A stretch of 40,423 bases of DNA, from the NCBI GenBank assembly GCA_034440395.1, contig JAWXBW010000057.1:1-40423 (forward strand), in the 5' to 3' direction. The notes below the pieces were generated by a model. That model had not been told where the DNA came from. It made no database searches and saw nothing but the letters and a program-made list of their open reading frames with translations. Positions 1 to 7,849 of this stretch are shown here, piece after piece; position 1 is the stretch's first letter; each line of letters opens with the position of its first letter. Source of the DNA: JAAUTS01 sp034440395. Its GTDB lineage: Bacteria; Verrucomicrobiota; Verrucomicrobiia; Methylacidiphilales; JAAUTS01. A program made the position numbers and the translations under genes.

Positions 1-1
1 C

Positions 2-355
2 GGAAATCAATACTCACGAGCACAGATCGCAGCAAAGTTTGGTGGTTCGACACGTGTTTTTGCGCCGTTTGCTAACAATCATACTACTTGTATTTGCCTC
101 GACTTAGAAAAGAATCCAGGCGCACCTAATATTATTTTACCGAAAGGCGGACCACTTCGTGAGAAGATGGTAGATTTGACTAGTAAATCAAGCGGTCCGC
201 TACCCATTTTTATTAAAAGAGGGAACAAGGCCTGGGAGTACATGGGCACAATGGAGTTCGATAAGATATCAAGAAGCAAATCTGACATAATCAGGCATCA
301 CAAAAAATCTATCACTCCTCTCAATGCGATCATCGCGGTGATTTACATGAAATGA
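2..355 (+). CDS. C-terminal part of an unidentified protein (5' end cut by window)
   Basis: The reading frame is open from the window edge (frame 2) to a TGA at 353-355, giving 117 visible residues, so this is the tail of a longer protein; the first in-frame ATG at 167 is probably internal. Visible features are a Gly-rich stretch KGGPLREK, an IFIKRGNKAWEYMG segment and a basic C-terminal part, RSKSDIIRHHKKS. The pattern of a hydrophobic strand, then a Gly-Asn turn, then a W/Y-E-Y-hG strand resembles small beta-barrel modules found in some restriction-associated (SRA-like) proteins, but this is only a resemblance and no catalytic motif is visible. The downstream 500 bases hold no clear gene. 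I do not assign a function. Confidence 0.5.
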   Translation, partial: GNQYSRAQIAAKFGGSTRVFAPFANNHTTCICLDLEKNPGAPNIILPKGGPLREKMVDLTSKSSGPLPIFIKRGNKAWEYMGTMEFDKISRSKSDIIRHHKKSITPLNAIIAVIYMK

Positions 356-873
356 AAAAACAACCTAACTAGGCAGTCGAGCCGAGATTCACGGCTGTCA
401 ATGCTCGTGCTCCGATTAGCACGCCCCGCGCCAGCCACTTTTGCGGCTGACTTTGAGCGTTCGGAAGATAAAAGAAAACAAGAAGACTTTTGATGCCAGA
501 GTCCTTTGCGAGCTTGGCGACTTTGCGCGAGAAACAATCTCCAGAAACAAAGAAAAAACTCATGAGACCACAGACCGTTGATTCAGCCACGCCCCAGTCA
601 CTCCTACCACCCATCGGTGAGAGCCGATCTGGGGTCAGTCCTTGGATTTAAGTGTCTTGGGTAGCGCATGTTGAAGAAAAAGAAAAAAAGTTTGAGCAGG
701 GCGTTGATATGGATGTGCCACCGGGGCGGGATCAAGGCTGAGCATACTTCCGGCTCTTCTTTTTTTGTTCGGAGTCCTTTTTTTTGTAAGAGCGAAAACC
801 ATGCTTCCAGCCCCATTTTGTTCGCTCTTTCTCTAAGCGGTGGGCATCATAATTAGGTCGCATATTATCCTCT
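356..873. other. Gene-poor stretch with repeat-like sequence
   Basis: No convincing gene lies between the truncated protein and the DUF1287 gene. On the minus strand, about 490-535 reads in one frame as FSRKVAKLAKDSG. This resembles the SRKxAKxAK peptides seen as spurious translations of a dispersed intergenic repeat in many Planctomycetes, Verrucomicrobiota and cyanobacterial genomes. The right part (764-863) is one copy of an imperfect direct repeat whose second copy is at 1501-1600. Short A-rich and T-rich runs (669-690, 758-785) explain the lysine- and phenylalanine-rich small reading frames here, which I do not accept as genes. Confidence 0.5.
764..863 (+). repeat. Imperfect direct repeat, copy A
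   Basis: About 100 bases upstream of the DUF1287 gene match 1501-1600 upstream of the DoxX-like gene. Shared blocks include TTTTGTTCGGA, TCCTTTT, CCATTTT, TCGCTCTT, CTCTA and TGGGCATCAT. Identity in the right-hand 55 bases is roughly 80 percent by eye. Both copies end just before a gene start (ATG at 874 and at 1604). In one frame both copies read S-x-I-L-x-A-L-x-L then GHH, with some third-base differences, so this may be decayed coding sequence or a mobile intergenic repeat. Confidence 0.65.
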
Positions 874-1527
874 ATGAAAGTTCACCTCCTGTTTTTTGCA
901 GTATTCCTTCCGCTTGCTGCGAATTCATCTCCTCTCGTTGAGGCTGCACGCAAGCAAATTGGTGTGACGGTTACATACGATCCCGCTTACGTTTCTCTCT
1001 CCTTTCCTGGCGGAGACGTTCCCTCAGATCGAGGTGTATGCACAGATGTTGTCATTCGTGCTTTTAGGTCGGCGCTCGGCGTGGACATTCAAAAGGAGTT
1101 ACATGAAGATATCAAAAAGCACTTTTCATACTACCCTAAGAACTGGGGACTTAAAACTCCCGATAAAAACATTGACCACAGAAGAGTTCCTAACATACAA
1201 ACATTCTTTAAAAGAAGAGGCTATTCATTGGATATCAATCTGCCCCTAACGTCATTTTTACCTGGGGATATTGTAACTTGCACCATCCCTCCTAAGCTCC
1301 CTCATATCATGATCGTCTCGGACAGGAAGAATGACCAAGGCATTCCGTTGGTTATTCATAACATTGGCGCAGGCACTCAAGAAGATGATCGGCTCAGCGA
1401 TTTTCCCATCACAGGACTCTATCGAATAAAAAATGCTGCACTGAGTGAGGCAGTTGGTTCCCGACCCTTCGAGCTTTCCTGCACATTTCCGCGCATTCCG
1501 TTTTGTTCGGATTCCTTTTGGTTTTGA
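874..1527 (+). CDS. DUF1287 family exported protein
   Basis: A 217-residue protein with a short N-terminal signal peptide (MKVHLLFFAVFLPLAANSS) followed by a DUF1287 domain over about residues 20-185. Family hallmarks are visible in order: ARKQIGVTVTYDPAYVSL, PGGDVPSDRGVCTDVVIRA, WGLKTPDKNIDHRRVPN, LPGDIVTC, LPHIMIVSDR and HNIGAGTQEDD. The Cys of GVCTDV and the His of LPHIMIVSDR are arranged as in NlpC/P60-like cysteine hydrolases, so a periplasmic peptidase or amidase role is possible, but the family has no proven function that I know of. The last 30 or so residues are not typical of the family, and the stop region runs into repeat copy B, so the C-terminus may have been altered by that repeat. 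The ATG start gives a good signal peptide. Confidence 0.85.
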   Translation: MKVHLLFFAVFLPLAANSSPLVEAARKQIGVTVTYDPAYVSLSFPGGDVPSDRGVCTDVVIRAFRSALGVDIQKELHEDIKKHFSYYPKNWGLKTPDKNIDHRRVPNIQTFFKRRGYSLDINLPLTSFLPGDIVTCTIPPKLPHIMIVSDRKNDQGIPLVIHNIGAGTQEDDRLSDFPITGLYRIKNAALSEAVGSRPFELSCTFPRIPFCSDSFWF

Positions 1528-1600
1528 AAAAGTCCCCCATTCCTCCTGGCTCCATTTTACTCGCTCTTACTCTAGCCGATGGGCATCATGATTCGGCGAT
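1501..1600 (+). repeat. Imperfect direct repeat, copy B
   Basis: This is the second copy of the repeat at 764-863. It overlaps the last codons of the DUF1287 gene (stop at 1525-1527) and ends just before the ATG of the DoxX-like gene at 1604. Its in-frame reading gives SILLALTLADGHHDS, against SPILFALSLSGGHHN in copy A. Confidence 0.65.
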
Positions 1601-1603
1601 AAC

Positions 1604-2011
1604 ATGAAATCATCTACCTACATCATTTGGCGCTGGATTTTGGCTGTATTTTTTGTGTTGGCCGGTGCTAATCACTTCCTGAATCCTACTCCTTACATTT
1701 CGATGATTCCACCATACCTTCCTTGGCCCGCTGAGCTGGTATGGATCAGTGGCGTAGCGGAAGTGATGGGTGGAATCGGATTACTGTTAAGCGCGCTGAG
1801 GTGTTATGCTGGCTGGGGACTTATTGCCTTATTAATAGCGGTGTTTCCGGCTAACTTAAATGTGGCACTAAACGGTTGGCCTGGCGTTGATTTACCAGAC
1901 TGGGCACTGTGGCTGCGTCTTCCTCTTCAGCTTGTCTTTATTTGGTGGGTATATCTGATTTGCGTTGTTGGCGACCGCCAAATCAAAGACTTGTCGAAAA
2001 CCAATACCTAG
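1604..2011 (+). CDS. DoxX-like integral membrane protein
   Basis: A 135-residue protein with four predicted membrane segments (roughly residues 9-28, 45-65, 70-92 and 105-125). The opening W-R-W-I-L-A-V-F-F-V-L-A-G-A-N-H-F pattern and the FLNPTPYISMIPPYLPWP loop are characteristic of DoxX-family membrane proteins, and the length is normal for this family. Related proteins are linked to quinone or thiosulfate metabolism or to oxidative stress, but most members have no known reaction. A second small membrane protein follows 23 bases downstream on the same strand, so the two may be co-transcribed. The ATG lies immediately after repeat copy B, and no strong ribosome binding site is visible. Confidence 0.8.
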   Translation: MKSSTYIIWRWILAVFFVLAGANHFLNPTPYISMIPPYLPWPAELVWISGVAEVMGGIGLLLSALRCYAGWGLIALLIAVFPANLNVALNGWPGVDLPDWALWLRLPLQLVFIWWVYLICVVGDRQIKDLSKTNT

Positions 2012-2034
2012 GATCAGAAGGCCTTAAGCATAGA

Positions 2035-2466
2035 ATGAATCCACGTCTTTTAATCGCAGGACTGCTGGCGCTGTTTACCGCAGCTGTTCACCTATTCATC
2101 GGAACGCCCGAGGTGCATAGGCCCCTGTTGGACTCGCTTTTATTACCAGACTTAAAGCTTCTGTTGTATGCGTGTTGGCATCTTGTCTCTGTCATGCTTG
2201 CTGTATCAGGTGTGTTTTTGCTCCGTGCCTGCGCCGCATCTCGGAAGTATCACCCACGGGAATTAGTGATGATGCTAGGCTTGTGTTGGGTAGCTTTTGG
2301 CTTGGTATTTGTGGCCTTCGGCCTGATTTATCCCGGTATGCTTCTTCGGCTTCCGCAATGGATACTACTCTTGCCTGTTGGCACGCTTTGTTTGTGGGAT
2401 GCGATGTCGTATAGTTCTTTAACACCGACCGGCAGTTCCGTAGAGACTAAGCAGCAGGAGACCTAG
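2035..2466 (+). CDS. Small membrane protein, function unknown
   Basis: A 143-residue hydrophobic protein with about four membrane segments (residues 5-22, 41-64, 77-99 and 105-122). I chose the ATG at 2035 because it begins a typical N-terminal membrane segment (MNPRLLIAGLLALF); the longer frame starting at 1909 lies inside the preceding gene. The first half contains an H-L-F-I-G-T-P-E-V-H-R-P-L-L motif, and the C-terminus is polar. It lies 23 bases downstream of the DoxX-like gene and is probably in the same transcript. I recognise no family with confidence. Confidence 0.7.
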   Translation: MNPRLLIAGLLALFTAAVHLFIGTPEVHRPLLDSLLLPDLKLLLYACWHLVSVMLAVSGVFLLRACAASRKYHPRELVMMLGLCWVAFGLVFVAFGLIYPGMLLRLPQWILLLPVGTLCLWDAMSYSSLTPTGSSVETKQQET

Positions 2467-2592
2467 GCTGAGAAGCTGGAACACCTTAAAGAAATTGGGC
2501 TTGTTGCCTGATCGTTGAGGATACTGTGGTGATGTCTTAAAATCTTTAATCCCCATCGACTCTACGGCAGAGTAAGGTATGTTCTTTGCCTG

Positions 2593-2934
2593 ATGGCACG
2601 GAGTGAACATAAACTAAGAGAGCAACAGGAGAGGCTGCGGCTGGATGCTGTTGAAGCGGAAGAGCAGGCTAGGAATGCGCCTCCTGACCATTGCGCTTTT
2701 TGCCAACGCCCTGCGATCCATGACATGAATGAATCCACGCGGGTAAAGGGTAAGTGGGAAAAAAAGTTTGAGGATTCCGCCATTTGCCTCCAATGCCACA
2801 CCCAGTTACATCGTTTGCATAAAAATAAGGAGCTCACCCGCGAGCTTAATAGTGTTGAGGCCATTCTAGCTGACGACTCCTTCCAAAAATATTTACGATG
2901 GGCTTCTAAGTTACCGCCGGAAACAATTTACTAA
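2593..2934 (+). CDS. Small Cys/His protein, possible HNH-like zinc finger
   Basis: A 113-residue protein with a charged, probably coiled N-terminus (MARSEHKLREQQERLRLDA), then CAFC near residue 34, an IHDMNESTRVKGKW stretch, and CLQCHTQLHRLH near residues 66-77. Two CxxC pairs followed by closely spaced histidines resemble the zinc-binding core of HNH nucleases or of small Cys/His zinc ribbons. The spacing between the pairs (about 30 residues) would suit an HNH fold, but the catalytic H-N-H order is not clear, so nuclease activity is not claimed. It stands alone between two unrelated genes and converges on the NtrC-type regulator. Confidence 0.65.
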   Translation: MARSEHKLREQQERLRLDAVEAEEQARNAPPDHCAFCQRPAIHDMNESTRVKGKWEKKFEDSAICLQCHTQLHRLHKNKELTRELNSVEAILADDSFQKYLRWASKLPPETIY

Positions 2935-2953
2935 ACTAACTTATTATTTTCCC

Positions 2954-4462
2954 TTAATCGGACTGCCACTTTTTTTGAATCCCGAATTTATCTACTCGCT
3001 TGCGTAAGGTGGCGCGCGTGATGCCCAGAAGCTTGGCGGCTTGCACTTGATTCCCATTGGTGACGTGTAGCGCGCGCATAATAAACTCACGTTCGGCGGC
3101 GGGCAAAAGTTTCATCTTAAGATTTTTTTGCGCCTCATCAAACAAGGTGGCATAAGCTGCCTCAACGGCGTCTTCTAGCACGGGAGCGCTCTCAACTCGC
3201 TGGGAAAAGGCGATCGCTTCTCCGGCTGGCTCCCTTTGTAAGCTTGGTGCACCCGCGGGTGACTCAACCGCCGAACTACCTAAAACCTCCGAAGGTAAGT
3301 CTTTAGCTGTGACTGTATCGCCGTTAGCCAAAACCATGGCACGCTGCAAAGCGTTTTCTAGCTCACGCACATTACCCGGCCAGCGATAGGTGCTTAAAAA
3401 TTGTAAGGCTTCATCAGAAATCTTAGTGGGTCCGCCATCGTTGCGTGTCCGCCATTTGCTCATGAAGTAAGAGATAAGTGAGGGCACATCACTTAAGCGA
3501 CTTCGCAAAGGCGGTAATTGGATACTAAAAACATTTAATCGATAATAAAGATCTTCACGAAATTCTCTTTTTGCGCTGGCGGTAGCGAGGTCGCGGTTCG
3601 TCGCTGCGATGATGCGAACGTCAGAACCTATCGTGGTATTTCCCCCGACTCGCATAAACTCCCCGTCCTGCAAAACGCGCAAGAGTTTGGACTGAATAGT
3701 TAAAGGCATCTCTCCGATTTCATCTAGGAAAAGCGTGCCTCCGTCGCACTGTTCAAAGCGGCCAATACGCTGAGCAAAGGCTCCCGTAAACGCTCCCTTC
3801 TCATGACCGAAAAGTTCACTCTCTAAAAGATTTTCAGGAATGGCTGCACAGTTGATCGCCACGAACATTTTCGTGTTACGCTTACTGTTAGTGTGGATGG
3901 CGCGCGCCACTAGTTCCTTACCCGTGCCGCTTTCTCCTGTGATTAAGACCGTCGTATCCGTGTGCGATACTTGACCGATTAATTTGTAAACTTGCTGAAT
4001 AGCTGGAGCGGTTCCCACAATCCCCGTGCGAAAGGCGTCTGGATCAATCAAGCCCGCATTATTCGTAGCAGCTTCTGACGTTGCGCTCGACGCATCAAGC
4101 GCGCGCCGGATCAGCTCCATCAACTGGGCAATATCAAAAGGCTTTAATAAATAATCAAAAGCACCGAGCTTCATCGCTTCAATCGCGGTTTGAGACGTGC
4201 CGTAAGCTGTCATCATTAATACGATTTGCTTGGGATTAATCCGTCGCATTTCCCGTAAGGTATCCAGCCCGCTCTCCTTACCCATGCGAATGTCCATGAC
4301 CACGACATCTGGCTTTTCCTTCTTGAGGACACGAACTCCCTCCTCCCCACTGGAAGCGGTGACAATGGTTAAAAATTCTTTAGCCAAAAGACGCGAGAAG
4401 GAATAATGGACATCAACTTCATCGTCCACGATGAGCAGCTTCTTTTTTAATGGGGCGGACAT
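2954..4462 (-). CDS. NtrC-family sigma-54-dependent response regulator (orphan)
   Basis: A 502-residue three-domain activator. The receiver domain (about 8-120) has the acidic pair DDE (13-15), the phospho-acceptor D57 in VVMDIRM and the conserved K107 in LLKPFD. The AAA+ central domain (about 148-385) has Walker A GESGTGKE (176-183) and the sigma-54 contact loop GAFTGA (223-228). A Fis-type helix-turn-helix ends the protein (AAKLLGITRATLRKRVDKFG). All parts needed for phosphorylation-controlled activation of sigma-54 RNA polymerase are present. No histidine kinase gene is adjacent, so the partner must be encoded elsewhere. A sigma-54-type promoter is present in this window upstream of glnII (13074-13089), but a regulatory link is only inferred. 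It is transcribed divergently from the NDUFA9-like gene across a 128-base gap. Confidence 0.93.
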   Translation of the reverse strand: MSAPLKKKLLIVDDEVDVHYSFSRLLAKEFLTIVTASSGEEGVRVLKKEKPDVVVMDIRMGKESGLDTLREMRRINPKQIVLMMTAYGTSQTAIEAMKLGAFDYLLKPFDIAQLMELIRRALDASSATSEAATNNAGLIDPDAFRTGIVGTAPAIQQVYKLIGQVSHTDTTVLITGESGTGKELVARAIHTNSKRNTKMFVAINCAAIPENLLESELFGHEKGAFTGAFAQRIGRFEQCDGGTLFLDEIGEMPLTIQSKLLRVLQDGEFMRVGGNTTIGSDVRIIAATNRDLATASAKREFREDLYYRLNVFSIQLPPLRSRLSDVPSLISYFMSKWRTRNDGGPTKISDEALQFLSTYRWPGNVRELENALQRAMVLANGDTVTAKDLPSEVLGSSAVESPAGAPSLQREPAGEAIAFSQRVESAPVLEDAVEAAYATLFDEAQKNLKMKLLPAAEREFIMRALHVTNGNQVQAAKLLGITRATLRKRVDKFGIQKKWQSD

Positions 4463-4590
4463 GGAATAAAATTATTGCCCAGCCTAAGACAAGTATCAAG
4501 TAACCTCTCTAAAAAACGCGCTAATTCCTGCTTATCTACTGTTGTTTTTCTGAAATAGATCGTTTACCTTTCGACAACTCTTAAAAATTT

Positions 4591-5568
4591 ATGATTTTAG
4601 TAACAGGCGGAACTGGTTTTGTTGGTCGTGAAATAGTGAAACAACTACTGGAGGCTGGGCACCATGTGCGCGTGCTCGTCCGCGACCCTGCTAAGGTAGC
4701 GCAAGATCCTCTCTTTCAAAAATGCGACGTGGTGCCGGGCGACATTCTTAACACCGCCTCCCTGCCTCCCGCCATGCAAGGAGTTAAAGCTGTAATCCAC
4801 CTTGTCGGCGTTATCTTTGAACACGCAAAGGCCTCCTTCACCCAGATCCACGCCCAGGGCACGGCTAATATGGCCGCCGCTGCCCGCATCGCAGGCGTCA
4901 GCCGATTTCTTCACATGAGCGCCATCAACACCCGCGCCACCGCCGCATCGCGCTATCACCAATCAAAGTGGCAAGGCGAACTTGCCGTGCGCCAAAGCGG
5001 TCTCGACTGGACGATCTTTCAGCCCTCCGTCATTTACGGTCCTGGTGATGGCTTCGTCAACCGCTTTGCTGATCTTATGATGCCGCCGCTCTGCTATCTC
5101 AGTGGCTTTTCTATTCCCGTCACGGCCAATGGCGACGTGCGGCTTCAGCCCGTTCACGTGCGGGAAGTAGCTAGTGCCTTCGTCCGGGCTTTAGCCAACG
5201 AAAACTCTATTGATAAGACCTACGAATTGGGCGGGGCGGTGATTAGCCTGAAAGACTTCATGATAGAAATAGCACTCGCCTTGCGATTAAAGCCTACTTT
5301 CGTCGAAGCCTCCTTGCCTGCGCTACCCTTCATCGCCCCGATTAAAGTTGCCCAAGGTTATCGCCCCGTGATTTTACCCGTGCCCGAGATTTTCTTCCGT
5401 CTTGTAGCTGGAACCGTGGAAATCATGTCACCCATCCCGATCCTAACCTATGACCAAGCTATCATGCTGGAAGAAAGCCACTATGCGGACACCACTGCCG
5501 CCGTGGAAGATTTAGGATTTCAAACAGGGTCGTTCTCTGAAGGTCTTCGCGAGTATCTAGGTAAGTGA
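4591..5568 (+). CDS. NDUFA9-like NAD(P)-binding epimerase/dehydratase family protein
   Basis: A 325-residue atypical short-chain dehydrogenase. The Rossmann nucleotide-binding motif is at the N-terminus (MILVTGGTGFVGREIVKQLL, TGGTGFVG), followed by VRVLVRDPAK, HLVGVI and a YHQSKWQGE segment. In the last, Y-x-x-x-K is present with W after the K, as is usual in the complex-I NDUFA9-like/YfcH-like group. Bacterial members are not complex I subunits by default. They act on NAD(P)-bound substrates, in several cases unknown, and some are linked to quinone or sugar-nucleotide metabolism. No respiratory complex I genes lie nearby. The end of the gene converges on the transketolase gene with a 67-base gap. 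Confidence 0.85.
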   Translation: MILVTGGTGFVGREIVKQLLEAGHHVRVLVRDPAKVAQDPLFQKCDVVPGDILNTASLPPAMQGVKAVIHLVGVIFEHAKASFTQIHAQGTANMAAAARIAGVSRFLHMSAINTRATAASRYHQSKWQGELAVRQSGLDWTIFQPSVIYGPGDGFVNRFADLMMPPLCYLSGFSIPVTANGDVRLQPVHVREVASAFVRALANENSIDKTYELGGAVISLKDFMIEIALALRLKPTFVEASLPALPFIAPIKVAQGYRPVILPVPEIFFRLVAGTVEIMSPIPILTYDQAIMLEESHYADTTAAVEDLGFQTGSFSEGLREYLGK

Positions 5569-5635
5569 GATCTATATTTTCTGTTAAAAATAAACCTTAG
5601 CTGCGTGTCGAACCGACGCCCTAATCGCAGAAGAC

Positions 5636-7693
5636 TTACTTTAACAACGCTTCTGCTGCTGCCATGATTCCAGATGCACCCAGACCATGTTTCTCGTAAA
5701 GCTCATCTGCCATGTAGGCGGATTGTCCGAACTCGCCTTGGATACCGAGGGATTTAGCACGGATAGAAACATCTGCTTGCACTAGAGCGTGAATCACTTG
5801 AGCGCCCGAGCCGCCGATGACTTGATGGTCATCTACGGTGACGAGCTTGCCGCCTGTGCCTTGAACAACACGGGAGATCGTTTCAATATCTATTTGATTC
5901 ACGAAGGCATTGTTGATAACGGCTGCGCTCACACCTTTTTCCTTGAGCTTGTCGGCGGCTTTTAAGGCGTTACCGACTAGGGCACCATTCGCAATAATCG
6001 TGACGTCTTTTCCTTCACGTAAAACTTGCGCCTTACCCCATTGATACTGGGCACCGTCTTGCCATGAGATTGGATAATTTTCCCGACCAAGGAAGAAAAT
6101 AACGGTCTCGCCATCTTTATTAATCTTCCGCGCCTCAGCGATTCGTTTAATGGCTTGATACATATAGGCCTCTGCTTCGCTAGCGCACGAGAGCACAACG
6201 ACTGCGGTGTGTGGGATAGAGCTGGTAGCGGCGATGTAGGTGGTGGCTTGGTGAGAGGCTCCGTCTGCGGCATCTTGAAAGCCAGCATGGGAGAAGACGG
6301 CAACCACAGGAGCCTGCGATAGTGCCGCCATGGTGAGAGGCAGATTGCCCTTCGTGACGCCGAACTGGGCAAAGGTATCCACAATCGGGATAAAGCCAAT
6401 TTTAGACATCCCTGCAGCGGTGCTGACCATGTTAGATTCGGCAATTCCGATATCGATTGAGCGATCAGGAAATGTTTTTTGAAAGGCACTCATACCGGTG
6501 GAACCGGCCAAGTCCGCAGCGACAGAAAAAACAGGCAGACCTTCTTTGGCTGCCTTGATTGCGCCGTCAGAAAGTCCCGCTTGAATCTTGCTCTTTTTAA
6601 CAACGGGTGCACTAGACGCTGGCTGCGCTGCTTTGGCCGCTTCTTTATCCGACCATGATTTTCGTAGCTCTTCAGCCCAAGCGAGAAGTTCGGCGGGAGG
6701 TTGATTAGCCGTAATTTCATTAAGCCAATCAATTATTTTTTCGGCATTACTTAAAGGAAATCCGTGGCCGCCCGAAGCGTCTTCTACCGTTTTTTTAATG
6801 CCAAAACCCTTGACTGTTTTCAGCCAAAGCACGACAGGCTTGGCTGGATTTTTTTGTGCCAACGCAATCGCTTTTTCTGTGGCCAGATAGACTTCTTGTA
6901 AATTATTTCCGTTTGGAACTTGGACAACTTCCCATCCCAGCAGGGCAAAAGAAGCAAAGCTGCCTTGCATACTGAAAGATTGTGCTGTGATCCGGCCTGA
7001 GAGCTTCGTGTCATTATCAGATAAAATCAAAACAAAGGGATTTACCAAGCCACGAGCGGCTAGACCAGGGATGGCGGCGAACGATTCCTTCGCTTCCCCT
7101 TCCATAGCAGCTCCGTCAGAAAGGACGCAAAGCGTGACACGGTCATTCTGGGCAAAATGATCCCCAATGGCTAACCCTTGCGCTTGCGGAAGCGAGGAGC
7201 CGAGCGGCCCATTACTCAAGAGAACACCTTCGGGATTAAGGTGCGATTCACCGTGGCCTGTTAGTTTACTTTTTATGCTACGAAAATCACGTAGGCCCGC
7301 AAAGGTCTGGTGATCAAAACCGTAATTGGCACGCACTGCGTAAATGCCGTTTTCCGTATGCCCAGCGTCGTTGACGAAATTAAACGCATCGAACCACGGG
7401 CGACCTTTCACGCTGAACATGATGGCGTGAATGGAGGCCATAACTTCGGCTAGGGCTGCGGGTCCACCCCAATGACAAGCGGCACCGCCATTAACCGCAT
7501 GGACATTCATCAAGGCCACTAAAGCGCGCGTGATACTAGGATCTGCCACTATGGTTTCTTGACCAGCCGTGTTTTTAATTTTAACAAAATATTTAGGCGG
7601 ATTTTGCGGCGCTGGCGCAAGGCGGGACTGGGGTGCCTGCAGTTTAAGGGCAGGTGCATCAACTTTCGTAACGACTGAATTATCTACGGCCAT
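5636..7693 (-). CDS. Transketolase (divergent)
   Basis: A 685-residue thiamine-diphosphate enzyme. The diphosphate/Mg site is visible as SDGAAMEGE (192-200, in place of the usual GDG) with SDND at 225-228, and NGPLGSSLPQAQGLAIGD (161-178) matches the transketolase GPLGQG region. The pyrimidine domain carries IGIAESNMVSTAAGMSKIG, which includes the catalytic Glu, and a transketolase C-terminal domain follows. The N-terminal substrate region is unusual: the GHPGxPMG-type motif is replaced by GGAACHWGGPAALAE, and the following His block reads FVNDAGHTENG. It could act on pentose-phosphate sugars or on a related ketol donor; I cannot decide. It is last in the minus-strand run dnaA-dnaN-recF, 156 bases after recF. 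AAGGA lies 8 bases before the ATG. Confidence 0.85.
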   Translation of the reverse strand: MAVDNSVVTKVDAPALKLQAPQSRLAPAPQNPPKYFVKIKNTAGQETIVADPSITRALVALMNVHAVNGGAACHWGGPAALAEVMASIHAIMFSVKGRPWFDAFNFVNDAGHTENGIYAVRANYGFDHQTFAGLRDFRSIKSKLTGHGESHLNPEGVLLSNGPLGSSLPQAQGLAIGDHFAQNDRVTLCVLSDGAAMEGEAKESFAAIPGLAARGLVNPFVLILSDNDTKLSGRITAQSFSMQGSFASFALLGWEVVQVPNGNNLQEVYLATEKAIALAQKNPAKPVVLWLKTVKGFGIKKTVEDASGGHGFPLSNAEKIIDWLNEITANQPPAELLAWAEELRKSWSDKEAAKAAQPASSAPVVKKSKIQAGLSDGAIKAAKEGLPVFSVAADLAGSTGMSAFQKTFPDRSIDIGIAESNMVSTAAGMSKIGFIPIVDTFAQFGVTKGNLPLTMAALSQAPVVAVFSHAGFQDAADGASHQATTYIAATSSIPHTAVVVLSCASEAEAYMYQAIKRIAEARKINKDGETVIFFLGRENYPISWQDGAQYQWGKAQVLREGKDVTIIANGALVGNALKAADKLKEKGVSAAVINNAFVNQIDIETISRVVQGTGGKLVTVDDHQVIGGSGAQVIHALVQADVSIRAKSLGIQGEFGQSAYMADELYEKHGLGASGIMAAAEALLK

Positions 7694-7849
7694 AAGTTTT
7701 TCCTTAAATCACGGTTGGTTTCTTCCCTGCTGGTTGGCTGGAAGGAGATAAAAAATTACAGAAGCCTTTTAGCTTAGGCAAGCTTTGATCACAAACCTTC
7801 TTCTTTCTTATTTCTGAAACGGGAAGCCTTAAAGCTGACCACTTTTTCC

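Noticed and set aside
668..856. Small plus-strand frame MLKKKKKSL...GGHHN
   Set aside because: Low-complexity Lys/Phe translation of A- and T-rich repeat sequence; the right end is repeat copy A and there is no ribosome binding site.
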